Source: PMNU01 sp035479375
GTDB taxonomy: Bacteria; Patescibacteriota; Saccharimonadia; Saccharimonadales; UBA4665
DNA: 64,000 nt
NCBI GenBank assembly: GCA_035479375.1
Contig: DATIIT010000004.1
Coordinates: 77,655 to 141,654, forward strand
Reading direction: 5' to 3'
Part shown: positions 1 through 8,698 of the stretch, piece after piece
Layout of the letters: each line of letters opens with the position of its first letter
Numbering within the stretch: the stretch's first letter is position 1
Position numbers and translations under genes: made by a program
Notes under the pieces: generated by a model
What the model was told of the DNA's origin: nothing
The model's database searches: none
The model's input: only the letters and a program-made list of their open reading frames with translations

Positions 1-226
1 ACAGCCCGGCCGCAACCTCGGCCAGCATGCCCAAACGCAGGGCCAACAGCAGCAGACGCGCCGCGCGGGTCCGGCTGAGCGTGCGGCGGTACATCACCCG
101 GCCAAAGTGCGTGGTTTGCCAGAACCACCGCAAGTACGGGCCGGCGTGGTACTCGGTGTTTTGCAACATGTACACCAAAACGGTTGGCAACCGCCAAGAA
201 TACAAGCTGATGAGGCCGCGGATCAC
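1..226 (-). CDS. N-terminal part of a membrane protein, possibly Mur-ligase-like (runs off the window)
   Basis: An open frame runs leftward from a GTG at 226 to the window edge, giving 75 residues without a stop. The GTG overlaps the TGA of the upstream hydrolase gene (GTGA), which supports translational coupling. The visible part is basic and aromatic (YSWRLPTVLVYMLQNTEYH, then WFWQTTHFGRVMYRR) and then hydrophobic (LLLLALRLGMLAEVAAGL), so it looks like a membrane-attached N-terminus. From memory, membrane-extended Mur ligases of Saccharibacteria begin in a similar way, but no ATP-binding or catalytic motif lies inside the window. The coding call is firm; the family is a guess. Confidence 0.6.
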   Translation of the reverse strand, partial: MIRGLISLYSWRLPTVLVYMLQNTEYHAGPYLRWFWQTTHFGRVMYRRTLSRTRAARLLLLALRLGMLAEVAAGL

Positions 227-975
227 GCTGCAAACTCCTGTATGGCGCGCAGTACGGCCTCTGGGCGGTCAATGTGCACAAAATGGCCGGCGCCGGGCAA
301 AATTTCCAGGGTGGAGCCGGTAATGGCTTCGTGCAGCAGCTCGCCAAATTTTACCGGTGTGGCGTCATCGTTTTCGCCATATATAAGGAGTGTGGGCTGG
401 GTGAGCTGCGCGGCGTCAGCGCGGACGTCGTCAGTGACTACCCTTTTAAACGTCTCTTGCAGATGCTCGGCCACCAACATGTCTGAGCCCACGGTGTGGT
501 ACACCTGTTTGCGCAGCTTTTGCTTCACCGCCTTGGGCAGCGGCATGGTGAGCGCCTTGCCCGCCTTGGTGATGAGCCGCAGCGCCTTGACACGTCCCTT
601 GTACTCGCCGCGGATACCGGCGCTAGCCAACAGCACCAATTTTTCGGCCGACAGCACGCCGCGCGCCAGGCCGCGCACGGCCACAGCGCCGCCGTTGCTA
701 TGCCCTACCAGCACGTGCACCTTTCCGGCGCCAATTTTCTGCAAAAAATGCGCCACAAATGAGGCGTAATCGTCCAGGCCCCACACGCCGTGGGGCGCCT
801 CGGTGCCGCCAAAGCCGGGCAAATCCACGGCCACAACCTGGCACTTTTTGGCCAAGGCCGTTTGCAGGCCGCGCAGGCCAGCAGCGGTGTCACCCCAGCC
901 GTGCAAGAGCAGCACTAGCTTGCCGGCCCCGAGCGTTTCATACTGCGTCAGCAGCGAGTCAACAACAACTTGCAT
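223..975 (-). CDS. alpha/beta-hydrolase fold protein
   Basis: A 250-residue serine hydrolase of the alpha/beta fold. Visible landmarks in order are the oxyanion strand motif HGWGD at about 25-29, the nucleophile elbow GHSNGG with Ser93, the acid in GENDDATP at about 203-204 and the catalytic His231 in GAGHFVHIDRP. The length fits small esterases and C-C bond hydrolases. There is no signal peptide, so it should act in the cytoplasm. The substrate cannot be read from the sequence. It overlaps the next gene on the same strand by 4 nt, so it may act together with that membrane or cell-wall protein. Confidence 0.9.
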   Translation of the reverse strand: MQVVVDSLLTQYETLGAGKLVLLLHGWGDTAAGLRGLQTALAKKCQVVAVDLPGFGGTEAPHGVWGLDDYASFVAHFLQKIGAGKVHVLVGHSNGGAVAVRGLARGVLSAEKLVLLASAGIRGEYKGRVKALRLITKAGKALTMPLPKAVKQKLRKQVYHTVGSDMLVAEHLQETFKRVVTDDVRADAAQLTQPTLLIYGENDDATPVKFGELLHEAITGSTLEILPGAGHFVHIDRPEAVLRAIQEFAA

Positions 976-1026
976 GTCGTCCCAATTATACGCCAGCCGT
1001 GGCCGCAGCGCGACCAGCGGCGCCCA

Positions 1027-2406
1027 TTACAGCGAGATGCCGCCGCTAGACAACGCGTCCAGCCCGGCGCCCGCGGTTGGGCTCGCCAGCAAGCTACTTA
1101 AAAGGTCAAGGATCGACTTCGCCCCGGCCGGTGCTGTAACTTGCACGGGCTTGTTGTAATCGTCTACCGTGAGGCGTAAGGTGACGGTCGTACCGTTGGC
1201 CGTGGCAGTGAACGAGACTTGGTCGATCATTTTATCGCCCTTAGAAATCCAGACGTCCAGCGGATACTTGGCCGTGTCTATGCCATCTACCGACTTGTTG
1301 AAGCTGGCGAGGTTGTCCGCTGAGGACTTAATGCCCCCGATGTGCTCACTCGCCACAACGCCTACAAATGCCTTGAGCGCAGCTTTGTCGATGGTGACCT
1401 GGTAGTGCTTGCTCTGCTTGCCCTTGATGGCCTCGTCCGGCAGGCTCTTGCCGGCGACCAAGAACTGGTGGTCTTTGTAGGCGGTGGCCAATTTCTGGCG
1501 GTCGGCGTCGCTCAGCTTGGCGCTGAGGTCGGTGTCTGTCCCGGTAAGCTGCTTGACCATGCCTGGGTTAACCGATATCCACTGGTTGTTGACAGCGCTG
1601 ACCAGCGGCGAGAATTCCGCAACAGAGGCAGGAATGCCGCTGCCGCCCGACAACAACGAGGCCAGGCCGTCCAGGCCGCTGAGGCGCAGGTACAGCGTGG
1701 TGCCGTCGGTGCTGCGCATGTCCAGGTTGATGGTGGCCACTAGCGCGTCAAATTTTGCGCTCAGCGTAAAGGCGCCTGTTTTGCTATCTGCTGAGCCGGT
1801 GAACGACGTGCTAATTGTCTGGCTGCCCTTGGGCTTGATGTCGAGGGAGCCTTCAAAATCGGCGCTCGCGGCCTTGGTGCCGGAAAAGGTGTTCTGCAGG
1901 GCTGTGTCCAAGACATTTTGCGGCCTGTTGGCCACCTGGTAAAAGGCCGCGGCCACGCCACCAACCACCACCAGCACCAACAGCACAACGGCAATCGCCA
2001 GGACTGCCATCTTCTTGCTTTTGTGGGAGGTGGCCATGGCTGGGGCGCCGGCGGGCGCTGGGGCGGCGCCAAGCACGCTAGAGCTATCTGCCATGTTGGG
2101 CGTAGGGCTGTCCGGCACGGGGCTGGAAGCCTCGCTGGAGGTGGACGGTGCGTCTGTGGGTGCCGTGGGCGAGGCCGGCTCCGCTGGCTCTGCGACGTCT
2201 GCCGGCGCAGCGTCTGGGCCGGCGTCATTGGCAGGCGCAACGTCGGATCCGCCGGCCGCAGTCCCGCCTCCGGCGGAAGCGGCAAGCTTGCTGGCCGCGG
2301 CGGCGTCTAAAATGGCGGCGTCGTCTGATTCGTCTGTACTGCCGGCGCCGCTAACCGGGCTGGCTGGTTTGTTTGCTGAATCGGTGGGTTTATTCTCTGA
2401 GTCCAT
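1027..2406 (-). CDS. single-helix membrane-anchored surface protein, unknown function
   Basis: About 459 residues. I prefer the ATG at 2406 to an in-frame GTG at 2421 because AAGG lies about six bases before it. The first ~130 residues are low-complexity Ala/Pro/Ser/Asp and lack hydrophobic segments. One transmembrane helix follows at about 134-155 after KSKK, so the tail should be cytoplasmic and the remaining ~300 residues outside. The outer domain is Ser/Thr/Gly-rich beta-like sequence (SADFEGSLDIKPKGS) that loosely recalls lipid-binding LppX/LprG-type folds, but I cannot assign it. No Cys lipobox is visible. Confidence 0.8.
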   Translation of the reverse strand: MDSENKPTDSANKPASPVSGAGSTDESDDAAILDAAAASKLAASAGGGTAAGGSDVAPANDAGPDAAPADVAEPAEPASPTAPTDAPSTSSEASSPVPDSPTPNMADSSSVLGAAPAPAGAPAMATSHKSKKMAVLAIAVVLLVLVVVGGVAAAFYQVANRPQNVLDTALQNTFSGTKAASADFEGSLDIKPKGSQTISTSFTGSADSKTGAFTLSAKFDALVATINLDMRSTDGTTLYLRLSGLDGLASLLSGGSGIPASVAEFSPLVSAVNNQWISVNPGMVKQLTGTDTDLSAKLSDADRQKLATAYKDHQFLVAGKSLPDEAIKGKQSKHYQVTIDKAALKAFVGVVASEHIGGIKSSADNLASFNKSVDGIDTAKYPLDVWISKGDKMIDQVSFTATANGTTVTLRLTVDDYNKPVQVTAPAGAKSILDLLSSLLASPTAGAGLDALSSGGISL

Positions 2407-2479
2407 AGCGCCTTGCCTCACTAGTAATTAGATGCTAGAGACAGATTAGCATAAGCGGCCGCTTTTGCAAATTCGGCGC

Positions 2480-3394
2480 CTACTGCTGCAGGCGGCTGAG
2501 GCGCGACTGCAGTTCCTGCACGCTAATCGCCTGCTTTGGCACGGCGATGGCAACCGGTACGTCATATGAGGTATACGTTTGCTTGGCGCCATTGGTACTT
2601 GCCACGGCGGCGACCACGTGGTGGGCGCGGATGTCCACCGTTAGCTGCATCTTGAGTGCCGGCTGGCCTTTAAAGGACGCCGGATCCAGGCCGTCCAGCT
2701 CGTGCAAGCCGGTAAGCTGGGCAAAACGCTGCATCAGCGCGGCGTAAGATACGGGCTGCACCGTGACGTCGTACACATACTGCCCGCGGCCGGCCACAGT
2801 TTGCTTTTTGGCGCTGGCGTAGTCCACCTGGTACACAACGTCGTCTTTTATCTCTTTTATGAGTTTTGCGCGGTTGGCGGCCGGGAGGTTGCCAATGGGC
2901 AAGGCCACGCCGCCAATGGGCAGCCCGGTGCCGAGCACCGACTGGCCCAGCAGCTGCGGCTTGGCCGTGGCGGCATCGTTTTTGGCCCATTGCCCAATAA
3001 TGCCCTGGAAATTGAGCGGCTTGCCGCTCTTGGTCTTTTGGTCGGTTTGGACGTTGAGGTAGCGGGTGTAATCGGCGGTTGGCGTGCCTACTAATTCATC
3101 TACCACAGTGGTGCCGCTTTGCTTCAGCACGGTGACGGTGTGGCTGGCGCTATTTGGGCCCAGCGAGTACTGCACCGTTTGCTTCAGGCTCGCCGCGCCG
3201 TTGGTTTGCGTGGCCTGGATGGTCACGGCGCTGGTGGACAAGCTCTGGCTAACGGTTTCCCAGAAAACGCGCCGTGGGTTGGTGCCCACCTTTGCCCACC
3301 ACAGCCAACCGCCCAGCACCAACAACAAGGCGCCGCCAATGTACAAGGACTGCAGCGGCTTCTGCTTGATGGTATTGAGTGGCTCAGGCAACAT
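2480..3394 (-). CDS. membrane-anchored extracytoplasmic protein, unknown function
   Basis: A 304-residue protein with a short cytoplasmic start, one helix at about 16-34 (LYIGGALLLVLGGWLWW) and a soluble outer domain. The outer part has alternating beta-like stretches and no Cys. It lies 16 nt downstream of the ABC-2 permease gene on the same strand and is probably co-transcribed with the exporter pair, so it could be an accessory subunit. Its build resembles the neighbouring protein at 1027-2406 (helix plus secreted domain), but the sequences do not obviously align. No function can be assigned. Confidence 0.8.
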   Translation of the reverse strand: MLPEPLNTIKQKPLQSLYIGGALLLVLGGWLWWAKVGTNPRRVFWETVSQSLSTSAVTIQATQTNGAASLKQTVQYSLGPNSASHTVTVLKQSGTTVVDELVGTPTADYTRYLNVQTDQKTKSGKPLNFQGIIGQWAKNDAATAKPQLLGQSVLGTGLPIGGVALPIGNLPAANRAKLIKEIKDDVVYQVDYASAKKQTVAGRGQYVYDVTVQPVSYAALMQRFAQLTGLHELDGLDPASFKGQPALKMQLTVDIRAHHVVAAVASTNGAKQTYTSYDVPVAIAVPKQAISVQELQSRLSRLQQ

Positions 3395-3410
3395 GCTGGT
3401 ATTGTAGCAG

Positions 3411-4148
3411 TTATTTGGTAGACCTGCGAAGGGTGGCCGCGCCCAGCAAAATGGCTACCAGCGCAAAACCGAGTACCGCGGCAAGGTCAATATACGTGTG
3501 GTGCGAGAGGCTCGCCTCTGTGGACACGCGCGTCATGGCGTCTACGGCGTAGCGCAGCGGCAGCACGTTGGCAACCCAGTGCAGCACAGTGGGCAGCTGG
3601 CTTACCGGCACCAACAGCCCGCAGAGCAGCGACTGGGGCAAGATGAAGGCCGGCATAAACTGCACGGCCTGGAACTCGGTGCGGGCAAAGGCGCTAGCCA
3701 GCAGGCCAAGCGTGGTGCCTAACACGGCGTCAGCCAGCGCCACGACCACCAAAAACCACTCCGGCCCGGCAATATCCAGGCCATATATGTGGATGGAAAC
3801 CTCGGTGGCCAGCGTGGCCTGCACAATTGCCAGCAGCCCAAAGCTGATGCTGTAGCCCAGCAAAATGTCCAGCTTGCCAATAGGCATGGCCAGCAGCCGC
3901 TCCAGCGTGCCGCCAGAACGCTCGCGCAGCGTGGTGATGGAAGTGATGAGGAACATCACCACAAACGGGAAAATGCACAGGAGCGCCGGGCCGATGTGGT
4001 CGAAGACCGCGGGCGTGGCGTTATAAATCCAGGCCAGCAGGCCCAAAAGCACCAGCGGCACGATGAAAATCAGCCCAATGGTGCGGCGGTCGTGCCCCAG
4101 CTGCAACAGCACGCGGCGGGCGGTGGCCAGGGTGCGGCGCGGGCTCAT
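3411..4148 (-). CDS. ABC-2 type transporter permease
   Basis: A 245-residue permease of the ABC-2 family with about six transmembrane helices. The first follows a basic start (RRVLLQLGHDRRTIGLIFIV), and the EC-like loop RERSGGTLERLLAMPI is typical of the family. The start codon overlaps the stop of the ATPase gene by 4 nt, so the two form one exporter unit. ABC-2 pairs export drugs, polysaccharides or lipids; nothing here fixes the substrate. The length is normal for a half-size permease, which should work as a dimer. Confidence 0.92.
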   Translation of the reverse strand: MSPRRTLATARRVLLQLGHDRRTIGLIFIVPLVLLGLLAWIYNATPAVFDHIGPALLCIFPFVVMFLITSITTLRERSGGTLERLLAMPIGKLDILLGYSISFGLLAIVQATLATEVSIHIYGLDIAGPEWFLVVVALADAVLGTTLGLLASAFARTEFQAVQFMPAFILPQSLLCGLLVPVSQLPTVLHWVANVLPLRYAVDAMTRVSTEASLSHHTYIDLAAVLGFALVAILLGAATLRRSTK

Positions 4149-4864
4149 GCCAGGCCCCCGGCTAGTTTTAGGAAGGCGTCTTCCACGCGGTGCGTGGCGG
4201 TTTTGTGCAGCAGCTCTTGCTTGGTGCCGTGGCTCAAAACTTTGCCGTCGCGCAGCAGCAGGATTTCCGGGCAGCGCTCAGCCTCGTCCATGACGTGGCT
4301 GGAGATGATGAGCGTGCGCCCTTCTGCGGCCACACCGGCAAACAGCTTCCACAGTTTTTCGCGCAGCACTGGGTCGAGGCCCACGGTGGGCTCGTCCAAA
4401 ATGAGCAATTCCGGCGCGCCCAGCAAGGCCACGGCCAGGCTAACGCGTGCCAGCTGGCCGCCGCTCATGGCGCCCACCAGTTGGCTGGCTTGCTTGAGCA
4501 TGTCTGTCTCGCGCAGCACGCGCTCCGGGTCGGTTTTGGGCGCGCCCAGAATGCGGGCAAAGTACTGGAGGTTTTGCAGCGCGGTAAGGTCGTGGTACAC
4601 CGCCGGCGTTTGGGTGACGTAGCCGATGCGCGGTCGCAACTGTTTACTGCCGGCCGGCAACCCGAGCACTGTGAGCGCGCCAGATGTCAGCCGCTGCGCC
4701 CCCACAATGCAGCGCATCAGCGTGGTCTTGCCCGAGCCGCTGGGCCCAATCAGCCCGGTGATTTTCCCCGGCGTTATGGCAAACGACACATTTTGCAGCG
4801 CCTGCACTTGCCCACGCACCACGCTAACTTTCTGGGCAGATACGGCGGCCGACGGTTCTTGCAT
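4145..4864 (-). CDS. ABC exporter ATP-binding subunit
   Basis: A 239-residue nucleotide-binding subunit. It has Walker A GPSGSGKTT, signature MSGGQLARVS, Walker B LLILDEPTVGLDP and a switch His in SSHVMDEAER. The start is set at ATG 4864. Reading further upstream would translate into the palindromic element, and a -10 box TATACT sits 6 nt before this ATG, which implies a leaderless message. The stop overlaps the permease start. Drug-, lipid- or Nod-type export is the usual role of this subfamily; the substrate is unknown. Confidence 0.93.
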   Translation of the reverse strand: MQEPSAAVSAQKVSVVRGQVQALQNVSFAITPGKITGLIGPSGSGKTTLMRCIVGAQRLTSGALTVLGLPAGSKQLRPRIGYVTQTPAVYHDLTALQNLQYFARILGAPKTDPERVLRETDMLKQASQLVGAMSGGQLARVSLAVALLGAPELLILDEPTVGLDPVLREKLWKLFAGVAAEGRTLIISSHVMDEAERCPEILLLRDGKVLSHGTKQELLHKTATHRVEDAFLKLAGGLA

Positions 4865-4869
4865 GTGCT

Positions 4870-4876
4870 TAGTATA
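4870..4876 (-). promoter_or_regulatory. -10 box of the ABC exporter operon
   Basis: On the minus strand TATACT (4871-4876) stands 6 nt before the ATG of the ATPase gene, so transcription should begin at or next to the start codon. No ribosome binding site is visible in between. The palindromic element begins 23 nt further upstream. Confidence 0.6.
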
Positions 4877-4898
4877 GCATTGGGCCGCGTCTGGGCAG

Positions 4899-4993
4899 CC
4901 AGGCATATGTTGAAAAAGTTGTGCGTTGCGCGCCGAGGGCATATGCCCTCGGGCTGCACTACGCTTGACCCAACTTTTTCAACATATGCCTGG
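4899..4993. repeat. palindromic element copy 1 (51-nt core with 22-bp arms)
   Basis: Perfect 22-bp arms (4899-4920 and 4972-4993) enclose a 51-nt core at 4921-4971. On the minus strand the core begins GGGTCAAGCGTAGTGCA, has GCATATGC at its centre and ends in AACGCAC. The inner stem is perfect here (CCGAGGGC with GCCCTCGG). The element starts 17 nt past the stop codon of the sensor kinase gene and ends 35 nt before the ABC ATPase start, so it could also terminate transcription. The same core occurs at three other places in the window. Confidence 0.9.
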
Positions 4994-5009
4994 CCCCCAT
5001 GCACAGAGC

Positions 5010-7247
5010 CTAATCAATCGTCACTTCGCCTTCTTTGGCCCGCATCCCGCTCATCGGCAAGCTAAACCAGAACGTCGTACCCTTGCCCTCTTCACTCTTA
5101 AACCAAATTTTGCCGCCAGACGATTCAATAATAGATTTCACCAAGTACATGCCCAGGCCAGTGCCGTCGGTCTCCACTTTGGCCACGTTGGTGGCGCGGA
5201 AGAACTTCTGGAACATTTTGGCTTGCTCGGCCAGCGGGATGCCGTAGCCGGAATCAGTCACCTGCGAGACTAGTTGGTCATCCTTGCGCGACACAAACAC
5301 CGAAATTTCACCGCCCTTTGGCGAGTACTTAATGGCGTTAGTGAGCAGGTTGAGGTACACCTGGCCAATCAGGCGCGGGTCGAGGCTCACTTTTGGCAAG
5401 TCGGCGTGCACGCTTACCACAATGGTCTGCTGGCGTTCCTCGGTCTTGCCCTTGAGGTCGTTGACAATGCCGGTAACCAACGTTTTGAGGTCAGTGGGCT
5501 GCGGGTCAATGCGGATGCGGCCGGACTCAATGCGCGAGATGTTCAGCAGCGAGCCCACCAGCTGCGTCATACGCTCGGTAGAGTCGTAGACATTTTGGGC
5601 AAACTCCTTTTGCTGCTCGTTGAGCGGGCCGGCGTCGCCAGAAATGAGCATTTCGCTAAACCAGCGGATGGCCGACAGCGGCGTGCGTAGCTGGTGGCTG
5701 GCCAGGGAGATGAACTCGGTCTTCATGCGGTCGATTTCTTTTTCGCGGGTCATGTCGCGCAAAATCTGGATGGTGCCGATGATCTTCCCCTGTTGCTGCA
5801 CCGGCGTGGCCGTGATGCCCAGCACGCGCTTCTGCCCGTCCGGCCACACCGAACGCACCTGCTGGGTCGTCTTTTGCCCGGTGCGCAAAGCCACTTCCAC
5901 GGGGCGCTGCTCCGGCGGGATGGGGTGCTCGCCCCCTAGCTCAATAATGTTGGCGCTCAGCGGCTTGCCCACCACGCCATCCAGGCCAATGCCCAAAAGT
6001 TGCGCGGCCAGCTCGTTCACCAGCAAAATGTTGCCGGCGCTGTCGGTAACGATCATGCCCTCGCCCACGCTGCTCAAAATGGCGTCGTCCTTGGCTTTGG
6101 CGTCGCTCAGCTCCTGCACTTTTTGGTTGAGCGACTGGGTGCGGGCCACCACTTTTTGCTCTAGGGCGGCGTAGGACTCGGCCAATTTGTCGGCCATGGC
6201 GTTGAAGGTGGCGGCCATGGTGCCAATCTCGTCTTTAGATTTCACCAGGATGCGCTGGCTGAAGTCGCCGCCCATAATCTTGCGGGTTTTGTCGGTGAGC
6301 GTCACGATGGGCGAGGTCAGCACCCGCGCAAAATACATCGACGCAATAATAATCACCAGCGACGACGTCAGCACAATCAGCAGCACGCTGTCGCCGAGCC
6401 GCACAATGGGGTGCAGCGCCTCATCCTTGTCGATCTTAGTGGCAAGCGACCAGTTGGTTATGGGGACGTTCTTGATGACCTCAATGACCTTCTTGCCGCG
6501 GTAGTCAACGGTGCTAATGTACGACTGGTCTTGGGCGCCAGAGAAGTTAAGGCCGCTCACGTCGCGCTTCAGGGCTGCGTTGGTGTCGAAGCGCAAGGGG
6601 AAAAGCGAGATGTATTTGTCCCCCTGGCGGGCGGCTATGACGGTCTCGCCGGTGCTGTCCAGCCCGGTGTAGTCTTCGACGGCGGCAAGCAAATCGTCCA
6701 AACGGATCGCCGCCGTCAACACGGCCACCGGCTTCTGGTTAATAGAGATCACGCTGGTGACAAACAACTTGTTGAGCCCATCGGAATTGTCTTCTTGCAA
6801 GCTAAAGAACACGCCGGCCTGCTGCGATGGCGCATGCCCCAGCACAGACACGATGTCAAATGGCTTGCCCCCAACAAACGGCGCCGTGGTGGCAATGGTC
6901 TTGTTTTGCAGGTCGGTGAGGTACAGGGCGGCGAGGCCCGAATCATCCGTCTTTTTGGCGTACAAGATGCTGGTGATGTCGTTAGCCGCAGCTTTGCTGC
7001 CCCCGGCGTAGGCGTTCAGGTCGGTTTGGAGCGTGTAGAGGTTGGCGAACTTGATGAAATCCTCTTTTTCACTCTGTAACAGGCTGTCGACCTTGCTCTC
7101 TTGCTTGGTTGCTAGGCTGGTGACTTGGCTGATTGTCTTGCCGGTAAGTTCCCGGCTGATGGTCACGTACGCAACCGCACTGACCACCAGCGTTGGCACG
7201 AGGCCTATAGAGAGCATCAGTAGGATGAACTTTTGTGTGATTTTCAT
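5010..7247 (-). CDS. membrane sensor histidine kinase (Cache-like sensor, HAMP, PAS, HisKA, HATPase)
   Basis: A 745-residue sensor. An N-terminal helix at about 6-30 and a second near 285-305 flank an extracytoplasmic region of ~250 residues that looks like a double-Cache sensor (GLAALYLTDLQNKTIATTAPF, AVLTAAIRLDDLL). Then come HAMP (~305-360), a coiled segment, PAS (~390-500), HisKA with the phospho-acceptor box SLASHQLRTPLSAIRWFSEML, and HATPase with NLLTNAIKYSPKGG, DSGYGIP and GTGLGMYLVKSI. No response-regulator gene is adjacent, so the partner is elsewhere. The gene lies 36 nt downstream of a periplasmic binding protein gene on the same strand, which may deliver its ligand. Confidence 0.94.
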   Translation of the reverse strand: MKITQKFILLMLSIGLVPTLVVSAVAYVTISRELTGKTISQVTSLATKQESKVDSLLQSEKEDFIKFANLYTLQTDLNAYAGGSKAAANDITSILYAKKTDDSGLAALYLTDLQNKTIATTAPFVGGKPFDIVSVLGHAPSQQAGVFFSLQEDNSDGLNKLFVTSVISINQKPVAVLTAAIRLDDLLAAVEDYTGLDSTGETVIAARQGDKYISLFPLRFDTNAALKRDVSGLNFSGAQDQSYISTVDYRGKKVIEVIKNVPITNWSLATKIDKDEALHPIVRLGDSVLLIVLTSSLVIIIASMYFARVLTSPIVTLTDKTRKIMGGDFSQRILVKSKDEIGTMAATFNAMADKLAESYAALEQKVVARTQSLNQKVQELSDAKAKDDAILSSVGEGMIVTDSAGNILLVNELAAQLLGIGLDGVVGKPLSANIIELGGEHPIPPEQRPVEVALRTGQKTTQQVRSVWPDGQKRVLGITATPVQQQGKIIGTIQILRDMTREKEIDRMKTEFISLASHQLRTPLSAIRWFSEMLISGDAGPLNEQQKEFAQNVYDSTERMTQLVGSLLNISRIESGRIRIDPQPTDLKTLVTGIVNDLKGKTEERQQTIVVSVHADLPKVSLDPRLIGQVYLNLLTNAIKYSPKGGEISVFVSRKDDQLVSQVTDSGYGIPLAEQAKMFQKFFRATNVAKVETDGTGLGMYLVKSIIESSGGKIWFKSEEGKGTTFWFSLPMSGMRAKEGEVTID

Positions 7248-7283
7248 ACGGCCGGAGCCACCGTCGCCCGGGTGGGCTAAATG

Positions 7284-8558
7284 TTACTGGTTGAGCTCGA
7301 CAAAGTCACCGTTTTGCACTTGCAGCAGCGAGTAGCGGACGTAGCGCGGGTCAGAGATCTCGCCGTTTTCGTCGAATTTGATGTGATAGCCGGAGACGCC
7401 GTCAAACTCGATGGAAGGCAGCATGTTCTTGATCTGCTCGCCAGTGGTGGCACCGCGCTGGGTGGCAATGAAGATGGCGTGCAGGGCATCGTAGGCTTGC
7501 GGCGCAGCGTAGGCGAGGTCGGAGGAGTGGTACTCGTTGGCCATAGCCTGCTTGAAGGCTTTGGTGCCGAGGTCGAAGTTAGAGACTGTCAGGTGCGATT
7601 CGGAAGCGGTGCCAGTCTGGCCAATGACCGTTTTGTCGTAAAGTGCGTCAGAGCCAAAGTAGTCGCCCGAGTAGCCATCCTGGTGTGCGGTGTTGATAAA
7701 CGCCACCGCCGTGGTCACCGTGTTGGTGAAGACCGTTACAGCCTCTGGCTTGCTGGCCGCGATTTGGCTGGCCTGCGAGGCTACGTCAATCGAACCGGCG
7801 TCCACTGAAGCCGAGGACACAATTTGGCCGCCCAGCGAAGTAAACTCTTGCTTGAAGACGTCGGTGAAGGCTTGGCCGGCCGGCTCAGCGGTGTAGAACT
7901 GGCCAACTTTGCGGATGCCCTTCTTGTAGGCGTAGTCCGCCAGGTACTTGCCCTGGAAGTGGTCGGAAGGCACGGTGCGGAAGAAGTAGTCGTTAGCGAT
8001 GCTGAGCACCGGGCTGGAGGCCGACGGGCTCACCATGGGGATCTTGGCCGCGTTAGCCAACGGCAGCACGGCGACTGAGGCGCTGGAGCAGCCCTCACCA
8101 ATAATTGCCACTACTTTGTCGGCAATGAGCTGCTTGATGGCAGTGGTGGCGTCGGCTGCGTCACACTTGGAGTCCACCTGGATGAGCTGGATGTTGTCTG
8201 TTGCCAACTGCTTCATGGCCAGCTGCACGCCCTTGATGGCGCCCAATCCCATGCTGGCCGCGCCGCCGGTTTGGGCCATCATAAAGCCCACCTTTACGTG
8301 CGGCAAGCTTGCCGTGGTAGCCGTCTTTTTGGCCGTCTTGTGGTGCATCATGGCGTAGCCAGCGCCGCCCAGGGCAAGCACCACTACAACCACCAGCGCC
8401 ACAACCATCCACATCATCTTTTTGCTTTTGCCCGGGCCGCCAGACATTGGCATGCCAGACATGGGTTTGCCGGAGTCGGCCGCTGGCGGCGTTGGCGTAG
8501 CCGAAGCGTTAGTGCCTTGCGGCGTTGATTGGTTATTTTGCAGGTCTTCGTCTTGCAT
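7284..8558 (-). CDS. type-I periplasmic binding protein (Leu/Ile/Val-family), helix-anchored
   Basis: A 424-residue protein. The first ~48 residues are Pro/Gly/Met-rich and cytoplasmic, one helix follows at about 50-70, then a bilobed binding domain (VKVGFMMAQTGGAASMGLGAIKGVQLAMKQL; IGEGCSSASVAVLPLANAAKIPMVSPSAS; FFRTVPSDHFQGKYLADYAYKKG). This matches receptor-ligand / LivJ-like binding proteins. It is held by an uncleaved helix and not by a lipid, since no lipobox is seen. No permease or ATPase of the Liv type is nearby. The next gene is the sensor kinase, so a sensing role is as likely as transport. A ribosome site AGGGTGG precedes the ATG. Confidence 0.9.
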   Translation of the reverse strand: MQDEDLQNNQSTPQGTNASATPTPPAADSGKPMSGMPMSGGPGKSKKMMWMVVALVVVVVLALGGAGYAMMHHKTAKKTATTASLPHVKVGFMMAQTGGAASMGLGAIKGVQLAMKQLATDNIQLIQVDSKCDAADATTAIKQLIADKVVAIIGEGCSSASVAVLPLANAAKIPMVSPSASSPVLSIANDYFFRTVPSDHFQGKYLADYAYKKGIRKVGQFYTAEPAGQAFTDVFKQEFTSLGGQIVSSASVDAGSIDVASQASQIAASKPEAVTVFTNTVTTAVAFINTAHQDGYSGDYFGSDALYDKTVIGQTGTASESHLTVSNFDLGTKAFKQAMANEYHSSDLAYAAPQAYDALHAIFIATQRGATTGEQIKNMLPSIEFDGVSGYHIKFDENGEISDPRYVRYSLLQVQNGDFVELNQ

Positions 8559-8676
8559 GCTACCACCCTGAGATTAATTGTATTTATGCTTAGTATATTG
8601 GTGCCGCAATGTTTAATCAACAATAATTTGCAGCAAAATTGCAGTTTGCAGGCGGGACGCTTCCATGCTAAAAATA

Positions 8677-8695
8677 CAATACTAACCGGAGACCT
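8677..8695 (+). promoter_or_regulatory. -10 box and ribosome site for the 8699 gene
   Basis: A TACAAT-type -10 box lies about 20 nt before the ATG, followed by CCGGAGA as a ribosome binding site. This gene therefore has an ordinary short leader, unlike many neighbours. Confidence 0.45.
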
Positions 8696-8698
8696 TCG

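Noticed and set aside
1027..2421. Long shadow frames opposite GC-rich genes
   Set aside because: High GC leaves many open antisense frames; they lack ribosome sites, promoters and family motifs, so they are left out.
4899..4993. Integron attC site
   Set aside because: The element has ACCCAAC and GTTGGGT next to the arms and a bulged hairpin, but the RYYYAAC / GTTRRRY pair is in the wrong order and copies are scattered, with no integrase and no cassette between them.
4774..5004. Peptides translated through the palindromic elements (KVGSSVVQPE-like frames, also near 31191 and 55966)
   Set aside because: They recur only because the 51-nt core recurs; no ribosome sites, and both strands give frames.
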